Of a stretch of 64,000 nt of DNA, positions 35,409 through 48,215 are shown one piece after another. Position 1 is the stretch's first letter, and every line of letters starts with the position of its first letter. The notes below the pieces were generated by a model, which worked only from the letters and a program-made list of their open reading frames with translations, did no database searches and had not been told where the DNA came from. The DNA is taken from assembly GCA_916613615.1 (NCBI GenBank), contig OU744732.1, positions 27,414,673-27,478,672 on the forward strand. The letters are read 5' to 3'. The translations under genes and the position numbers were made by a program. Source of the stretch: Steromphala cineraria (lineage: Eukaryota; Mollusca; Gastropoda; Trochida; Trochidae).

Positions 35409-36026
35409 TTATGTGATTGTGGATAGCGTCAACTTGTGGCCGGTTGAGTTCTTCAGTTCTTGTCCGAGTCCTGACCAGAAAACAGTCCTAAGTACGGATG
35501 AAGCTCTATCCTGTTGTATGAAACCTTGTGATATAAGCCTATCCAACATGTCCTCCAAGCGACATCCCCAGTTGGTTGCATCTTCATTGTCCTCTTGTCT
35601 CGCGCTGTAAAATTGAGCCATGAGAGCTAAGAATCTCCTGGTTCTGTTACAGAAGAGCTGAACACAGAGTTCAACTTTGTGAGTACGGCAGCGAGTGAGG
35701 AGGAGTGGCCTAACCTCATAGCAACTCGTGCCGCATCACCATGGAGAGCTCTCCGGACAGCTTGTAAAATCTCATCGTCTGTATGGGTCTTAGCCTTTAT
35801 GAAGCTTTGAACTTCATATTCCCATACATAAAATGAAATTTCACACTTTGCTGTCGGATCACCCGAGAAAAAAGGAAATCTTGGTGCCTGGTACAAAGTT
35901 AACTGTTGCGGTTGTTGAGGGAGAACAGGCTGTGAATTTTGAGCCCATTGTTTGAGGTCTTCCTCCGTTTTGCATTTTGGCTTTAGGCCGAGCTTCTCAA
36001 ACCCCACAAAAAGAGTTGACAACTCC
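35409..36026 (-). pseudogene. Gag-like gene, copy B
   Basis: Copy of the Gag remnant in unit A. Compared with A it has lost the ATG (now ATT), carries a nonsense change in the first codons (CAA to TAA) and lacks 18 codons of the Gln-rich linker in frame. It has the same frameshift after TEPGDS as copy A. The downstream frame (MAQFYSARQEDN to the stop at 35409) is longer than in A and contains WGCRLEDMLDRL. Not functional. Confidence 0.65.
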
Positions 36027-36239
36027 TCTTATGATAAGTGTGCAATTGTAATGTGTGCTCAAAACAAGTGATAACATGTCGCAGCGCAGATAACAGAAAC
36101 AAACAACAAATTTAATGATACAGGATTAAATCATAACTAGCAAATTTTTTGGATTTGCTATTAGATTTGGAGCATAATTAAACTAAACATTGTAATGTAA
36201 CTTTAACAGTTACATATTAAATGAATAGGATATGATGAG

Positions 36240-36760
36240 TATGATTGATACGGGATAGCTCAGTCGGCAAGAGCGCCGGTCTCACGTTGCTGAGGTCCAG
36301 GGTTCGAATCCCATCCAGGCCAAGGTGTAAAAACCTAGAGTTCACCCTATAAGTGTCACCCTGGAGCCCAAGTGTGTAGTGCAACAAAAACTGCCCACTA
36401 AAATGATCCTACGAATTCATGTCAGTGGCTGAATGGTGGATACATGAACATGTGCATACGCCGAGCTGTCGGTTATCAGCGTTCAGCAGTGTTGGACAAA
36501 CTGCTGTGACTATGTGTTTCAGTTCACTCAGCTGTGAATGGGTACCCTGTGAGGCATAGAATGGTTCCTAACCTGAGCGCCACATATGGATGCCGGTTGA
36601 ATACTCCCCAGAAAGTTGAAATGGAGAAATGATTGGACGGTGAAAGAATGCCATTGACCAGGGGGGAAATGTAAGCGCCTTGAGCAACCACGAGTGGTTG
36701 GATATGCGCGCTATATAAATATCCATATAATAATAAAAAATAATATGATGAAGGAATTAT
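36240..36760 (+). mobile_element. tRNA-derived SINE in unit B
   Basis: Same SINE as at 30930, with about 80 bp more in the body after the tRNA-like head (36330-36410). A and B boxes are conserved. Confidence 0.8.
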
Positions 36761-36789
36761 AACCAGCAAATTGGATTTGCTGTTACAAT

Positions 36790-37700
36790 TGGCAAAATTG
36801 ATTTTCCTTAGACTTAAATGTAATGTTGAAATTTACATTTTTAGATATTAAATGCAAAATTATTTAAGATAGATGAAATTTAACAGTAAATTTTGATATG
36901 GGGATAAATGATTACATCATTAGATTATAATTTAATGGGTGAAAAGTTAGACAAAGTGAATGCAAGTTAGCAAAATAAGTGAATATGTGAACCTATACAC
37001 TATTAGCTTACCCATACTAAGTGATTTACCCAAAAGTAATGACAGGAAAGTATGACAGTACAGATGTGAAAGATGTGCTGTGCAAACCTTACATATTGCT
37101 TATTAACTTAAACTTAAGATGAATTTACCTAACACTAACTAACTTAGATACTAAATTAAATACCAAACACAATTGCCTACAACTCCAACACAACTAAACT
37201 AACTAAGTTAAGTTCACATTATACTCTTTTATGGTATATGCCAAGTTACCAACTAACTTGAATGCGCTTTTATGGCATGTTTAAATTGTTGAGCTAAAGT
37301 AACTAATATAAATTAAGTTTGCAGCAAAAATATTCAATTAAACTACCTAAATACTAACGCAATACCTAAGGGCCCAAGTTATACTAAAGATAGATATATG
37401 CAGATGGAAAGCTATATTACATACTTATAGATGAATGTAATACATGGTCATACAGATGCATCAAAACATGATATATACACACATGAATCGAGTCAACGAT
37501 ATATGAAGCACATGGTAAAATTACAAATATATAGAAAATGTCAGGTCACAGGATCCAAGGGAAAATAAGCAGTGTCTCTTGCACTTAGTTAATCACACAA
37601 GGTTAATACACATCAACATCATGAGACGTCATGTATACTTGCACACACATAGTGTCCTTAGGGTCATCACTTCCGTTGTCTTCATGCTCTCTGGTGGCAG
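36790..37700. other. AT-rich block of unit B, no gene
   Basis: Counterpart of 31400-32330 in unit A. Confidence 0.5.
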
Positions 37701-37704
37701 GTCA

Positions 37705-38065
37705 GTCCAGCAACCTCTGCGGTCTTTGTTGCAACTGCAGCGGCCTAACGCTAACCTAAGGCTATCCACTGATGTACGGTTTGCACTAGTGGAAATTGCA
37801 GGGACGTCGGCGGTAGTCTCTGCAACTGCGGCGGATGTTGCAGCAACCTCTGCGGTCGTTGCTGCAACTGCGGCGGCCTAACGCTAACCTAAGGCTATCC
37901 ATTGATGCACGGTTTGCACCAGTGGAAGTTGCAGAGACGTCAGCGGTAGTCTCTGCAACTGCGGCGGATGTTGCAGCAACCTCAGCGGTCGTCGCTGCAA
38001 CCGCGGCGGAGTAACGCTAACCTAAGGCTATCTACTGATGCACGGTTTGCACCAGTGGAAGTTGT
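37705..38065. repeat. GC-rich ~132-bp hairpin repeats, unit B
   Basis: About three copies of the unit found at 33212-33465. Ala/Val-rich frames across it are an effect of the repeat. Confidence 0.85.
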
Positions 38066-38184
38066 AGACAAACAACAAAACACAGACATTAAAATATGAA
38101 GTTTATATACATTGAACAATTTTTTTCTAAAAATTGGGAATACTCAGATGCAATAAAAATTTAATGACAATAATTATCCGACTA

Positions 38185-38925
38185 TCTCACCCCCTCACTA
38201 ACCTCACCCACTACACCTACCTTATCAGCTACATCCACTACACCTACCTTATCCACTACATCCACCTCCCCCACTACATCTACCTTATCCACTACACCTA
38301 CCTTATCTGCTACACCCACTACACCTACCTTATCCACTACATCCACCTCACCCACTACATCTACCTTATCCACTACACCTACCTCACCCACTACACCTAC
38401 CTTACCCACTACATCTACCTCACCCACTACATCTACCTTATCCACTACACCTACCTCACCAACTACACCTACCTCACCTGTTATCTGACTACTCACCCCC
38501 TCACTAACCTACCATCCCTCCCCCTAACCCAGCCTCTATTTCCCCCCCGCACTAACCTCCCATCTACCCCCCTAACCCACCTTACACCCTCACCCACTAC
38601 ACCCCCTACACCCACCTTACCCACTACACCTACTTTATCAGCTACACCCACTAAACCAACCTCACCCACTACACTAACCTCACCCACTACACCTACCTTA
38701 TCCGCTACACCCACTACATCTACCTCACCCACTACACTAACCTCACCCACTACACCTACCTTATCCGCTACACCCACTACATCTACCTCACCCACTACAC
38801 TAACCTCACCCACTACACCCACTACATCTACCTCACCCACTACACTAACCTCACCCACTACACCTACGTTATCGGCTACACCCGCTACACCCACTACACC
38901 CTCCTCACCCCCATACCCTATACAT
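38185..38925. repeat. CCCACTACACC minisatellite with higher-order 63-bp repeat
   Basis: Basic 18-bp units of CTCACCCACTACACCTAC type. Between about 38660 and 38870 they form a higher-order unit of 18+18+27 = 63 bp repeated two to three times. The 300-residue Thr/Pro frame on the plus strand is a by-product. Confidence 0.9.
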
Positions 38926-39036
38926 CCCCCCACTGCATTAACCACCCGTCTAACAATATTACCAAACACCCTTCTAACCTCTGCCCCTACCTTACATACC
39001 ACCCCCCGTGCCTTACGGAAAATACCCATAGTTTAG

Positions 39037-40200
39037 TCAACAGTACTTTCAGGATATGATAACAGTTCTTTCAGGATTCGTCAACAGTGCTTTTAGGCTT
39101 TGTCAGTTTGTTCAGGCTTTGTGCATCAAAAAATGCGCTGAAAAAGAAAAAGAAAACATTAGTATGATTGTCAGACAATTGCCTTGATAAATGGAGGAAC
39201 TTACAGTAAGTTATGATCAATTCCTGGCAAAGGAAAATGGTGTTCGCATTGATAATTAACTAAGAATATGTGCATATCATGCACTTTGATGGTCCAGTCC
39301 CCACTTTTAATAAAAATAATGACCCTATCTCCCTTATGTACTAAGTTTATATTGTTTCCATGGAAACCAGAAAAACAAAAAATCAGAATAACTAAAGTAG
39401 CACCATTCCTCCACTAGATCTAACCATAAACCAAATTGATTAAGATAATATCAAACAGTTTTTAGCTAAAGCTTGGAAATTGACCTTCTCACAATAGAAC
39501 TAAGTTCAAATGATTTTCAGGGAAACTAGAATAAATAAAAAACCAAGAATAACCAAAGTAGCAAAAGGTACCACACCACCATTAGGTTTAACTACATACT
39601 AAGTTTGGTAAAAAAATATTGAAAGGTTTTGGAGATAGTAGGCACGGAAACAGACCCTATCCCCTATATAGAACTTGTTCTTCAATACAGATGTTTCGAA
39701 AACAGAGGAACATTCAAGTCGCAAGGAAGGCAATAACCAGAAAACCGAAAGGTGAGAGAGGTGTCTACGGCTATACGAACAGGTGAAGTTATTTAATGAT
39801 GCAATTTTATGGGTGAAAACATTTGAGCACAATCTTTATTTATTTTGCTAGTTCAGATAAAATATTTTTTCTATTTTAGTGCAAGTTGTATTGATATGGA
39901 CAAATAATCAATATACAAAATCAGTGTGAAGATTACATATTCATAAAAATTATGTGATAATGTGTTTATCGGTGCTTTTGCATGTCGATTTATATTAGCT
40001 CTCAGCAAATATACAATACTGTTAATATCAATACGCAGTTACTTTGTCAATTCAAAAGTATCTGTTTTCTGTTACTCGAGAACCACTTGAAATATTGAAT
40101 TGATAACTACTTACTTTGAAAAAGACATATTCGTTTGAGAAATCATTTACGGCCTGTTTCTGGAGGACAGTTACAGAGAAATGACAGTCCAAGATCACAC
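39037..40200. other. intergenic, no gene seen
   Basis: Short repeats of TCAACAGT.CTTTCAGGAT type near 39040-39110, then AT-rich sequence. Nothing else supported. Confidence 0.4.
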
Positions 40201-40207
40201 CAGATGA

Positions 40208-40446
40208 TGTCCCCTACACTTGAATTGTACCTACTTTGACGCCGTCCCCTACACTTGAATTGTATCTACTTTGACGCCGTCCCCTACACTTGAATTGTAT
40301 CTACTTTGACGCCGTCCCCTACACTTTGAATTGTATCTACTTTGACGCCGTCCCCTACACTTGAATTGTACCTACTTTGACGCCGTCCCCTACACTTGAA
40401 TTGTATCTACTTTGACGCCGTCCCCTACACTTTGAATTGTACCTAC
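40208..40446. repeat. 35-bp tandem repeat, about 6.7 copies
   Basis: The unit starts GTCCCCTACACTTGAATTGT and ends CTACTTTGACGCC. Units differ by single bases; two carry an extra T. No spacers, so it is a simple tandem array. Confidence 0.95.
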
Positions 40447-40449
40447 CAC

Positions 40450-43400
40450 GATGAAAAGGAATATTAAAATTGATTTGACCGATGGCGATGGCACCGTTGT
40501 GAATATGTCATTCTGAATAAATGTATTGACTTGTGCTTTGTTATTCTCTTCCTCTTAGATAAAACTGGTTTAATTTTGAAATTGATTCTATTGAGATGAA
40601 ATGAAACAACAGTTGCGTTTGAGCATTAACTCTAAACTACGACAAACAATACTATTGGAGGTTGAACATTCGTTAGAAACTAATGGAGGATAAACAGACA
40701 ATACATTACTTATTGGAGACAACCATAAAATCATATCATGACGCAATAAAACTAATGTTTAAATAACTCTGTTATAATTGGTTATTTTCAGTCAATGTAT
40801 AGTTTGGGAAATATGTCCTGGCACCAAATGACTCTCTCAAAGACTCACTGTTCAAATAATGCTCTTTGGTAAACACTTTGGACATTTTTATTATGAGATA
40901 TCTCAAGGATAATGAATGACATAAGAAACCCTTATTGAAGCTTGAGGAACTGATTACCTAAAAAGTCAGTGGTTCATAAGATAACTTCAAAATCTCAGTT
41001 GAAAATAATACAAAACTGAAATATGAAAGAGGAAAATGAACACAAAGTGATTAAATTCAAAATATGATTTTGTAATGAAAGGAAATAAATTGAAAGTATG
41101 AATAAGCAGATACTGAATAGATTATTCCAACGGGATCGGCATAAAAAGCCTCAACTTGCATTGTTGAAATGGTAGTACACTAAAAAAGCTGGTTTGAATT
41201 TATTTTAATGACATAATGGAAATCCTTTATCTATTATTAGTAAAGGGCGTATGTTCTGCTAAGTCAAAGGTCAGAAAATCATTTTTTTCTTGTGAACAAT
41301 TCAAATTATCAAAATAAAGATTTTGTAACACATTTGAATTGTCAATAATAAATAAATAAATATGACGTTTAACAATGCTGGGTGGATTATACCTAGCTAG
41401 CGAATAATGGACGAAAGGTCAGTAAAATATTTGATAATATTTGATCTAACTTTTATTGATCAAACATTGAATACAGTCCAGATTAAAAAAAACCAACTAA
41501 TTTGCATAAAAAGCCTTGATAAATTGTACATGTTAAAGGACGAATTGCACCAATCAAATAAAACAACACATAGTGTTGAATCAAGGTCTGCATCCAATTA
41601 TCTATCTATTTTTGGTTATTACTGTCAAAACAATTCTTTTAGTTTATAGGAATAAAAAATAAATAAAATAAAATAATAAAATACTGCATCACAATGTTTC
41701 CTAATTTAAAGAAAAATCTATCTCACTTTTGACAAAAAAGTCTACCCATGTTAAATATAAATACATCTTATCTGTATAATTAGATATGAATACTATCTGT
41801 TGCTTTTATTCTCATTGAGGCAGATAAATTATGTATAAACATGCAAAATGAAAAGATTTGGAGATGGTTCAAAACCAACATGTTGTGATTAATCTGTTAA
41901 GCAAACAAATTATTGAAATATAATAAATATGATTCATATAATTCATATAAATCTTGCTACCATAATCTCAAAACATTAATCATTGGGTAATCTAAGTTCA
42001 TTATAAGACTCTTGTTTTACATTGGTAATCAGTATTTTTTTAAATCTACATATCATATTTTTGAAAACAAATCTGTTTATTTGAAGTGTGTATACATATT
42101 TTGTATACTTACAAAAGAGCTGATACTTTACATGCCTTTGTTTGAAAATTCTTATGAATTTGTTTTCACTTCAAAACAGAGGTAAAATCTAATCATGCAT
42201 GTTATTTTTCTTCAAACTATTCAATTATTAGTTAAATAATTTGAAATCTATCTATTTTCATGCATATAAAATATCTTCCTAAAGAAATAAACCTTATTTC
42301 AACACAACTTGTATATCAAATATATAAAACACATTACATGATTACTAACAAAGCTTAATTATGATTTCTGATAATGATAATAACCGTTTTTTATACTTTT
42401 TTGGATTATTAACTAAATATTTTTCTTTGACTCTTTGTTATTTAGTAAATTGGGTGATATTTATATTAATATTTATATTAATCCAGGTACCGGTACTCAT
42501 TTCCAAAAAGTACAAAAACACAAACCAAACTATTTTTTTGTTTTGATAATTGGTAGGTTCACAAAAAATAACTACCAAACATTTCAAATTAGAATAATTA
42601 TTCAAAATAAGACAAAATGAGGGACAAGTTAGAATTTTATATACCTTCTTCACCTCTTGAAAATTTGTTATCAAATAGACAGGAATATACTTCACCTAAA
42701 ATATGGATATTGCTTAAGAGATTTTCAATATAGATTTTACAAAGAGTTATATATGCTTTTAAACTGTTGAAACTGAATCTCATTTATAATGTTTTATGTA
42801 GTTCCGATCTCGAGGTTTATGTGAGTACTTGTTAAGTGTTATGTCTATTGGGTATGTGATAAAATCATGAAATTTTTGGTTTTTTTTGAGATATTATATG
42901 TAGTTTTCTATACAAAATAAAAATCTGTTGAAATACTTGATTTGTTCTTTTATATTACATAAAATGTTTCAATCAATCCAAGCAGTATATCTTTCAAAAA
43001 AGATTTCAAATTTATGAACATTTTAGCAAATAGTTAAAAAAATAATATTACAGTTAATTCTTGTGGAAAAATGTATATATAAAAGAAATGTTGAAATTTT
43101 AAACAATCAGAAATAAAAAGGTGGTGAGCATAGTTTGTTGTTGGTGTCTTATTGTATCCAATTTCAATGTGTGTGTTTACATTTTCAAATGTTAACTGAT
43201 TAAATGTATATCATATTGATCCTATACCAGTGCCCAGTAACAAAGTCAAGAAAAAATGCATAATATTTTCCCATTTCTGTTCCTGTCTTCCAAAACAAAT
43301 GAACACAGATTTCATATAAAGGCTAATGAAAAGAATTAAGCCATCAATTATGTCATAAGTCTAAGTGTTTTTCATTATTGAAATTTGAGATCTTGTTAAA

Positions 43401-44780
43401 GTTGTCCCTTAAAGGAAAAGCATATCTGAAAACCTAAAGTTGCCTTTTGATATTTTCAGTTAGAAACAAATATTTAATCAATCTCATAGCTTTGGTGATA
43501 TTATGTAACAATTTAAATAGGGTTTAAATAGACAAGAATAAACGTATGTTTCTTTCAATTTGGAAGATGCGGCAATATTTCATTACGCAGCATATTTTGG
43601 GTAAAGTTCAAAAAAATATTATTTTGAATAGTTCAGGATTTTAATTCATTTAACATTTTACAAAGTCATCTGCAAAGTCATTTGAATAGAGGAATATATT
43701 GATACATCATTTTGAAAGACATAGTTCACATTGACAAAGTGCTTTCTTAAAATTCTAACTTTACTCTTGCTGCTGTCACAATTAAACCTTTCAAACATAA
43801 TAATCTGGCTATCAATACTCAGAATTTAGAAAGAGAAGGGGATATGCTGCTATCATGTTAATACCTATTACCTCAGTGTATTTTTCCCTGAATATTTCAT
43901 ATTGAAAAATATGTAGAAGTATGTTGGTGATATACTTATAAAATAACATTTAGATGGTATTGAAAAAAGAACAATATTTGGTCAAAGTTTTTTGTTCTGA
44001 CATATGTTGCAATAGTTAATGTGCGAAAGATGCCATACAGGATTGTGGTAAGCAGAGCTTGATACAAATTTAAGTCACAACAGGATTCAAAATTAAATAT
44101 TTTGATTTTATAAAGACAGGTTGTATTGTAGAAGGTTATAAGTTACATATTTGAATAGGATAAGCAATTAGCTTTCATTTGATATGCAGCATGATACACA
44201 TAAGAGGAAAATATAATTACATCTGATACAAAATCTTTTCCCGTGACCCCTATGACCTTAAAAGATACATATTTGACCTTGATCCACAACTTAGATTTTC
44301 ATAGATTTTCAATATGTTTTAAAGGAATACGACTTCATTAAGTGTCAATCAGTTGAAATCATTTCTTTTGCAATTTGTGGTGGATACTCTGACAATTTAA
44401 TTGGACCATTTTGTCCCAAGCATATCTCCCAACTAAACATTTACTGTATATAATCAATTGATCATAGCATAAATGTGTGTTTCAATATTCTATTAACTAG
44501 TTTAATTTAAAGTAATGTCGAACCTAATATAAATATCTAAAATTAAATTTCATAATGTTTCTAAGAGGGTCATGAAAAAAGTACACTTAAAAAGAGAGGG
44601 TCGCCCAAAAAATGACATTGAGTTGGGGAGTTAACTTAATGGGGGTCGGAGGCTGAATAATCTCGGTAAATCTTAGGAAACTGTATTAACGAAGATCTAA
44701 CACTGCCTTCTGACTGTGAATGTTGGTAAACCTAGCACAAAATCGTAAAACGTGTTGTGGCAACAAAATGCAGGGTATCA
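40450..44780. other. long AT-rich region, no gene seen
   Basis: Short frames at 41407-41649 and 42361-42695 lack splice or domain support. No repeat family shared with the rest of the window was recognised. Confidence 0.4.
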
Positions 44781-44799
44781 TACTCATAGACTGAATATA

Positions 44800-44890
44800 C
44801 AGTGGGACGTGCACGCCCACCTACGGGCGCGGCCATTTTTCTTACCGGACTGAAGACTATATAAGCATAGTTTTGATTGGCCGACAAATG
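44800..44890 (-). promoter_or_regulatory. promoter-like cluster, minus strand
   Basis: Reading the minus strand: GGCCAATCA (44883-44875), TATA-like CTTATATAG (44865-44857), then AAAATGGCCGCGCCC (from 44838), which resembles a YY1-type element around a start. The region is locally GC-rich. No convincing gene follows: the open frame MAAPVGGRARP ends after 34 residues. It may be a promoter of an unseen transcript, a repeat or chance. Confidence 0.25.
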
Positions 44891-45029
44891 CTCGTAACTA
44901 TGCCAACGATAAACAAAAAGCTCAACATTTAAAAGTGAATTACTATAACATGAAACTTTATTTGTAATAGAGCATTCACTGTTTGGGTCTATAGTATTGT
45001 CTATCTTAATCATCTAACTTCATGAGGCA

Positions 45030-46900
45030 CTTTGACACGCTTTCCTCCTTCGTCCTACGATCTCAGACTCAAAATACTGATTGCCGCTAAAACTTAAAAC
45101 TAAGCAAAGTTCAGAACTTGGGACATGTAAATATGTTTTAATAACAGATCGGACAAAAGTAATGTTATATTTGAATGTCACTACATATATCGCCGATATT
45201 CGAAGTTGCAATTAGCATAGCAAATATTGAATCAATTGCTCTCAGTCGAATAATTTAAATACATTTTAAGCTATACTATACATATAATAGTAATTGACTG
45301 CAGTTCAACTGTAATGAATAGGCCCTAATGTGTATTTTTAACATCTATTAAAGTATGTAGAGAGAGTGCATATGTCCTCATGCCCCAAATAGCCATTTTG
45401 ATCGCCAAATTAGGTGCTATATATAGTGCCGTTCATAATTTAATCAAGCTTAGTTCCGGGGAGGAGGGGGGAAGAATATGATCAATTAAGTAAGCTATAT
45501 TTTAAAAAAACAGGATTAACAAATCAATTGGGGGTTGAAAAGGAACATGGAGGTCAATGAGAAATTTGTAGTCCAAGTGGTTATATATATTATATATACT
45601 GTATCAGTGGGGTGTAATACCTGCAGCTGCTTGTGATTTAGTCACCAGTATCAAATGTACATATCCTATCACGCCGTAATAAACTAAGCTCAAAATGGTT
45701 ATGAGGATCTAGTTACATTAATGCCTAAAACTAAGACTATAGTTTATAATATTTTCTCCTTATGTTAAGTTATTAAAAACATACAGTATTATTAACACAT
45801 AAATTCTAACTGCTAATGGATAATAAAAACGCTAAAGATAATTACAACACTAAAACGCTACACAAATTACTTATAACACTAAAACGCTACTATAGAAAAC
45901 AACACTTACCAAGTGAATCAGAGATTCTGGCCGAGATTTGGTGAACTTGTCCTTTTATACTGAAAGCCAACCAATGTAGCTTGGGTTTCCAGAGAACAAT
46001 AGAACGTACATGATAGTCTGAGTATGAGACGCTCCTAAAAGCATGCAGTGCGTGTTGTTGATTGGTAATTATTTTCATTGAAGCTTAATTTTCATGCACA
46101 AAAAGTCATCTTGAAGAGATAAAATTTTAAAATATTTCATGTGTATAGCTCCTTGGTTCTTGCAAGAGGAAAGAGGGGGGGGAATCTTGACAAAAGCTGT
46201 TAATCAATGTTTTTTACGGTCGTTTTTACTATCTTCACATACATTAATATTTATATTAGCCTGATGTGATGCAAAAGCCATTTATTCTTTTGTTAGGTAT
46301 TAAACAAAACTACTGATGAAAGAAGTAATATGCATACCCACAAAACACAATCTATATATACATAAATAGACTGTTACCCACGTTTTTTCAGCATCAAAAG
46401 TCATCTCCTGGAAATAAGACAATGTGGTAGCATTCATAAAATTGTGGTATTTTATGTCAAAAAACAATTAAAGTTACATTACCATGAAAATGAAAATGGT
46501 AATTGGTAGTAGTAATATTGATAATTCCATTCTTTCAGGCCAACTGGTCACATTTAAGTATTGACCTGTAAGTCAATACTCACAAGTTAGACCCGTTTGA
46601 CCTTCAAAGTCGCTAATTCTGAAGAAAAGAAACACAATTAAATGGCACTTTATCAAAATATGACCATGGCCAGTATCAACTGAAAGTACCCCTCGAAATC
46701 AATGAGAAGTGTTTAGATTGAACTCAAAAGATTCCCCAAATATATTCTAAAATCGTTTGATTACAGCCTTTGTCCATAATTTAGAAAAATTGTTTCAAAT
46801 AGGGGTGGACATCATTTCAACCAGTGATCATGACTTCCTTGTTTTCAAGAAAAAACATGATTTGATTTGCAAAAGTCAAGTTGGCGATCCGAATAGAGTT
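45030..46900. other. intergenic, no gene seen
   Basis: AT-rich. Two short direct repeats of ACACTAAAACGCTAC near 45848 and 45878. No exon supported. Confidence 0.4.
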
Positions 46901-46907
46901 GTACGCT

Positions 46908-47195
46908 TTAAAGGGGCAGTAGCACGTTTTTTGAGAATTTTATATTTTAAATTGTTCACTGATAATTGTAAGTAAATGATAAATGTATTACTTTAATAGC
47001 GTCAAAAATCTCATAATACAAACCAATCATCCATAGTCAGATAACGAAATATAAAGATTGACATAAAGTCCATTGGTTGCATTTTTGTGTGAACACCTTT
47101 TATTAATTTTTATAAGAAAAAGGAATCGCATGGTTTAACTTTACACTTTATATTGGATATATTATATCGTCGTTTAGTTTGATAACTTTACGGTG
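46908..47195 (+). mobile_element. TTAA MITE, copy 8, right end decayed
   Basis: TTAA and an intact left end AGGGGCAGTAGCACGTTTTT. It follows the family for about 280 bp with many substitutions, then loses similarity. Older than most copies. Confidence 0.8.
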
Positions 47196-47950
47196 CCGTT
47201 ATTGTAAATTATATTAACCTCACTATTTATTGATTTAACAAAGCTGAATGTTCTAAAAATTAGATTCTCCTTTTAGTTTTAACCTGGGACTTTATAGTTT
47301 TATTGTATCAAAGAATATATTAGCTATATCACTGTTCGAAAATCCCGCACACTTGGCTGGTAATTCCGTACACGAAAGCTGCAAATTCCGTACACCTGCC
47401 GAAATATGTGATAATTTTATTGAATAAACATAGATTGTTAAAGATAACTGATCTAAACAAACCTTGAAGATGTATTTAACGATGTTTTGGTTTTTAAATA
47501 TCTGACGAAATAGCAACGTGGTCTCAAATACATTTGTAAGATACTATATAGTATCCCAACAGTGATGATTTATCACGTTTTCGTGATAACTGTTAACTGC
47601 ATGCGAACGTCAGTGGCAAAATTTTAAAGTCGTCCTCAATAACAGTTTGACTTTATTTTCGCTGCTAACAGAATCCCCATATATCACAAGCAACTATCTC
47701 AACGTTTTATTTGTATGGAACAATTAAATCTGGACTAGGCTCTCAGACTAATAGATTGTTAATGACCTTTATTTATTGCGGTTTTAATAATATATCTTCA
47801 ATTTAAACCATCATATATGGCAATATACACGTACAAGATCTAAATCAGATGTCATAAATTATCTCTTTCAGTTTTGATACGAAAAGGCTAACAAGGGAAA
47901 CGCTATACATTTCGCATTTTCCTTTTAAATTTCTTAAACTGATACTATCC

Positions 47951-48215
47951 CAGTCTAAGTAAACCTAGCCTCACTATTATCCGTTACACTGCTATACTGA
48001 GTCTAACAAGGCTTGGTTGAGGGTCGCGTCAGCCGACCTTTCTGCGACCTATGACCTTCCAACGTTAAACGTGCGAAGGCACACTATGTGGCTTGGTAAG
48101 CTGAGTTCTGATTGGTCAACTTGGTCACGTGGGCTGACGCGACTCTCAACCAAGCCTTGTTAGACTCAGTATAGCAGTGTAACGGATAATAGTGAGGCTA
48201 GGTTTACTTAGACTG
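47951..48215. mobile_element. 265-bp MULE-like MITE, 9-bp target duplication
   Basis: Nearly perfect inverted ends of about 85 bp starting CAGTCTAAGTAAACCTAGCC. The exact 9-bp duplication ATACTATCC lies at 47942-47950 and 48216-48224. Partial copies occur at 24260 and 58998. Confidence 0.92.

Larger units (their letters stand above)
33845..39036. repeat. tandem unit B of the two-copy complex duplication
   Basis: Same order of blocks as unit A. It lacks the two insertions of unit A, but has its own insertion at 34593-35061, a shorter GCAGAGA tract, more GC-rich 132-bp units and a much longer CCCACTACACC array. Confidence 0.85.

Noticed and set aside
38134..39036. 300-residue Thr/Pro-rich frame
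   Set aside because: It runs through the 18-bp minisatellite. Because the period is a multiple of three, no stop appears in any of several frames; there is no splice or domain support.
40208..40446. CRISPR-like regular repeats
   Set aside because: 35-bp units follow each other without spacers, and the genome is animal.
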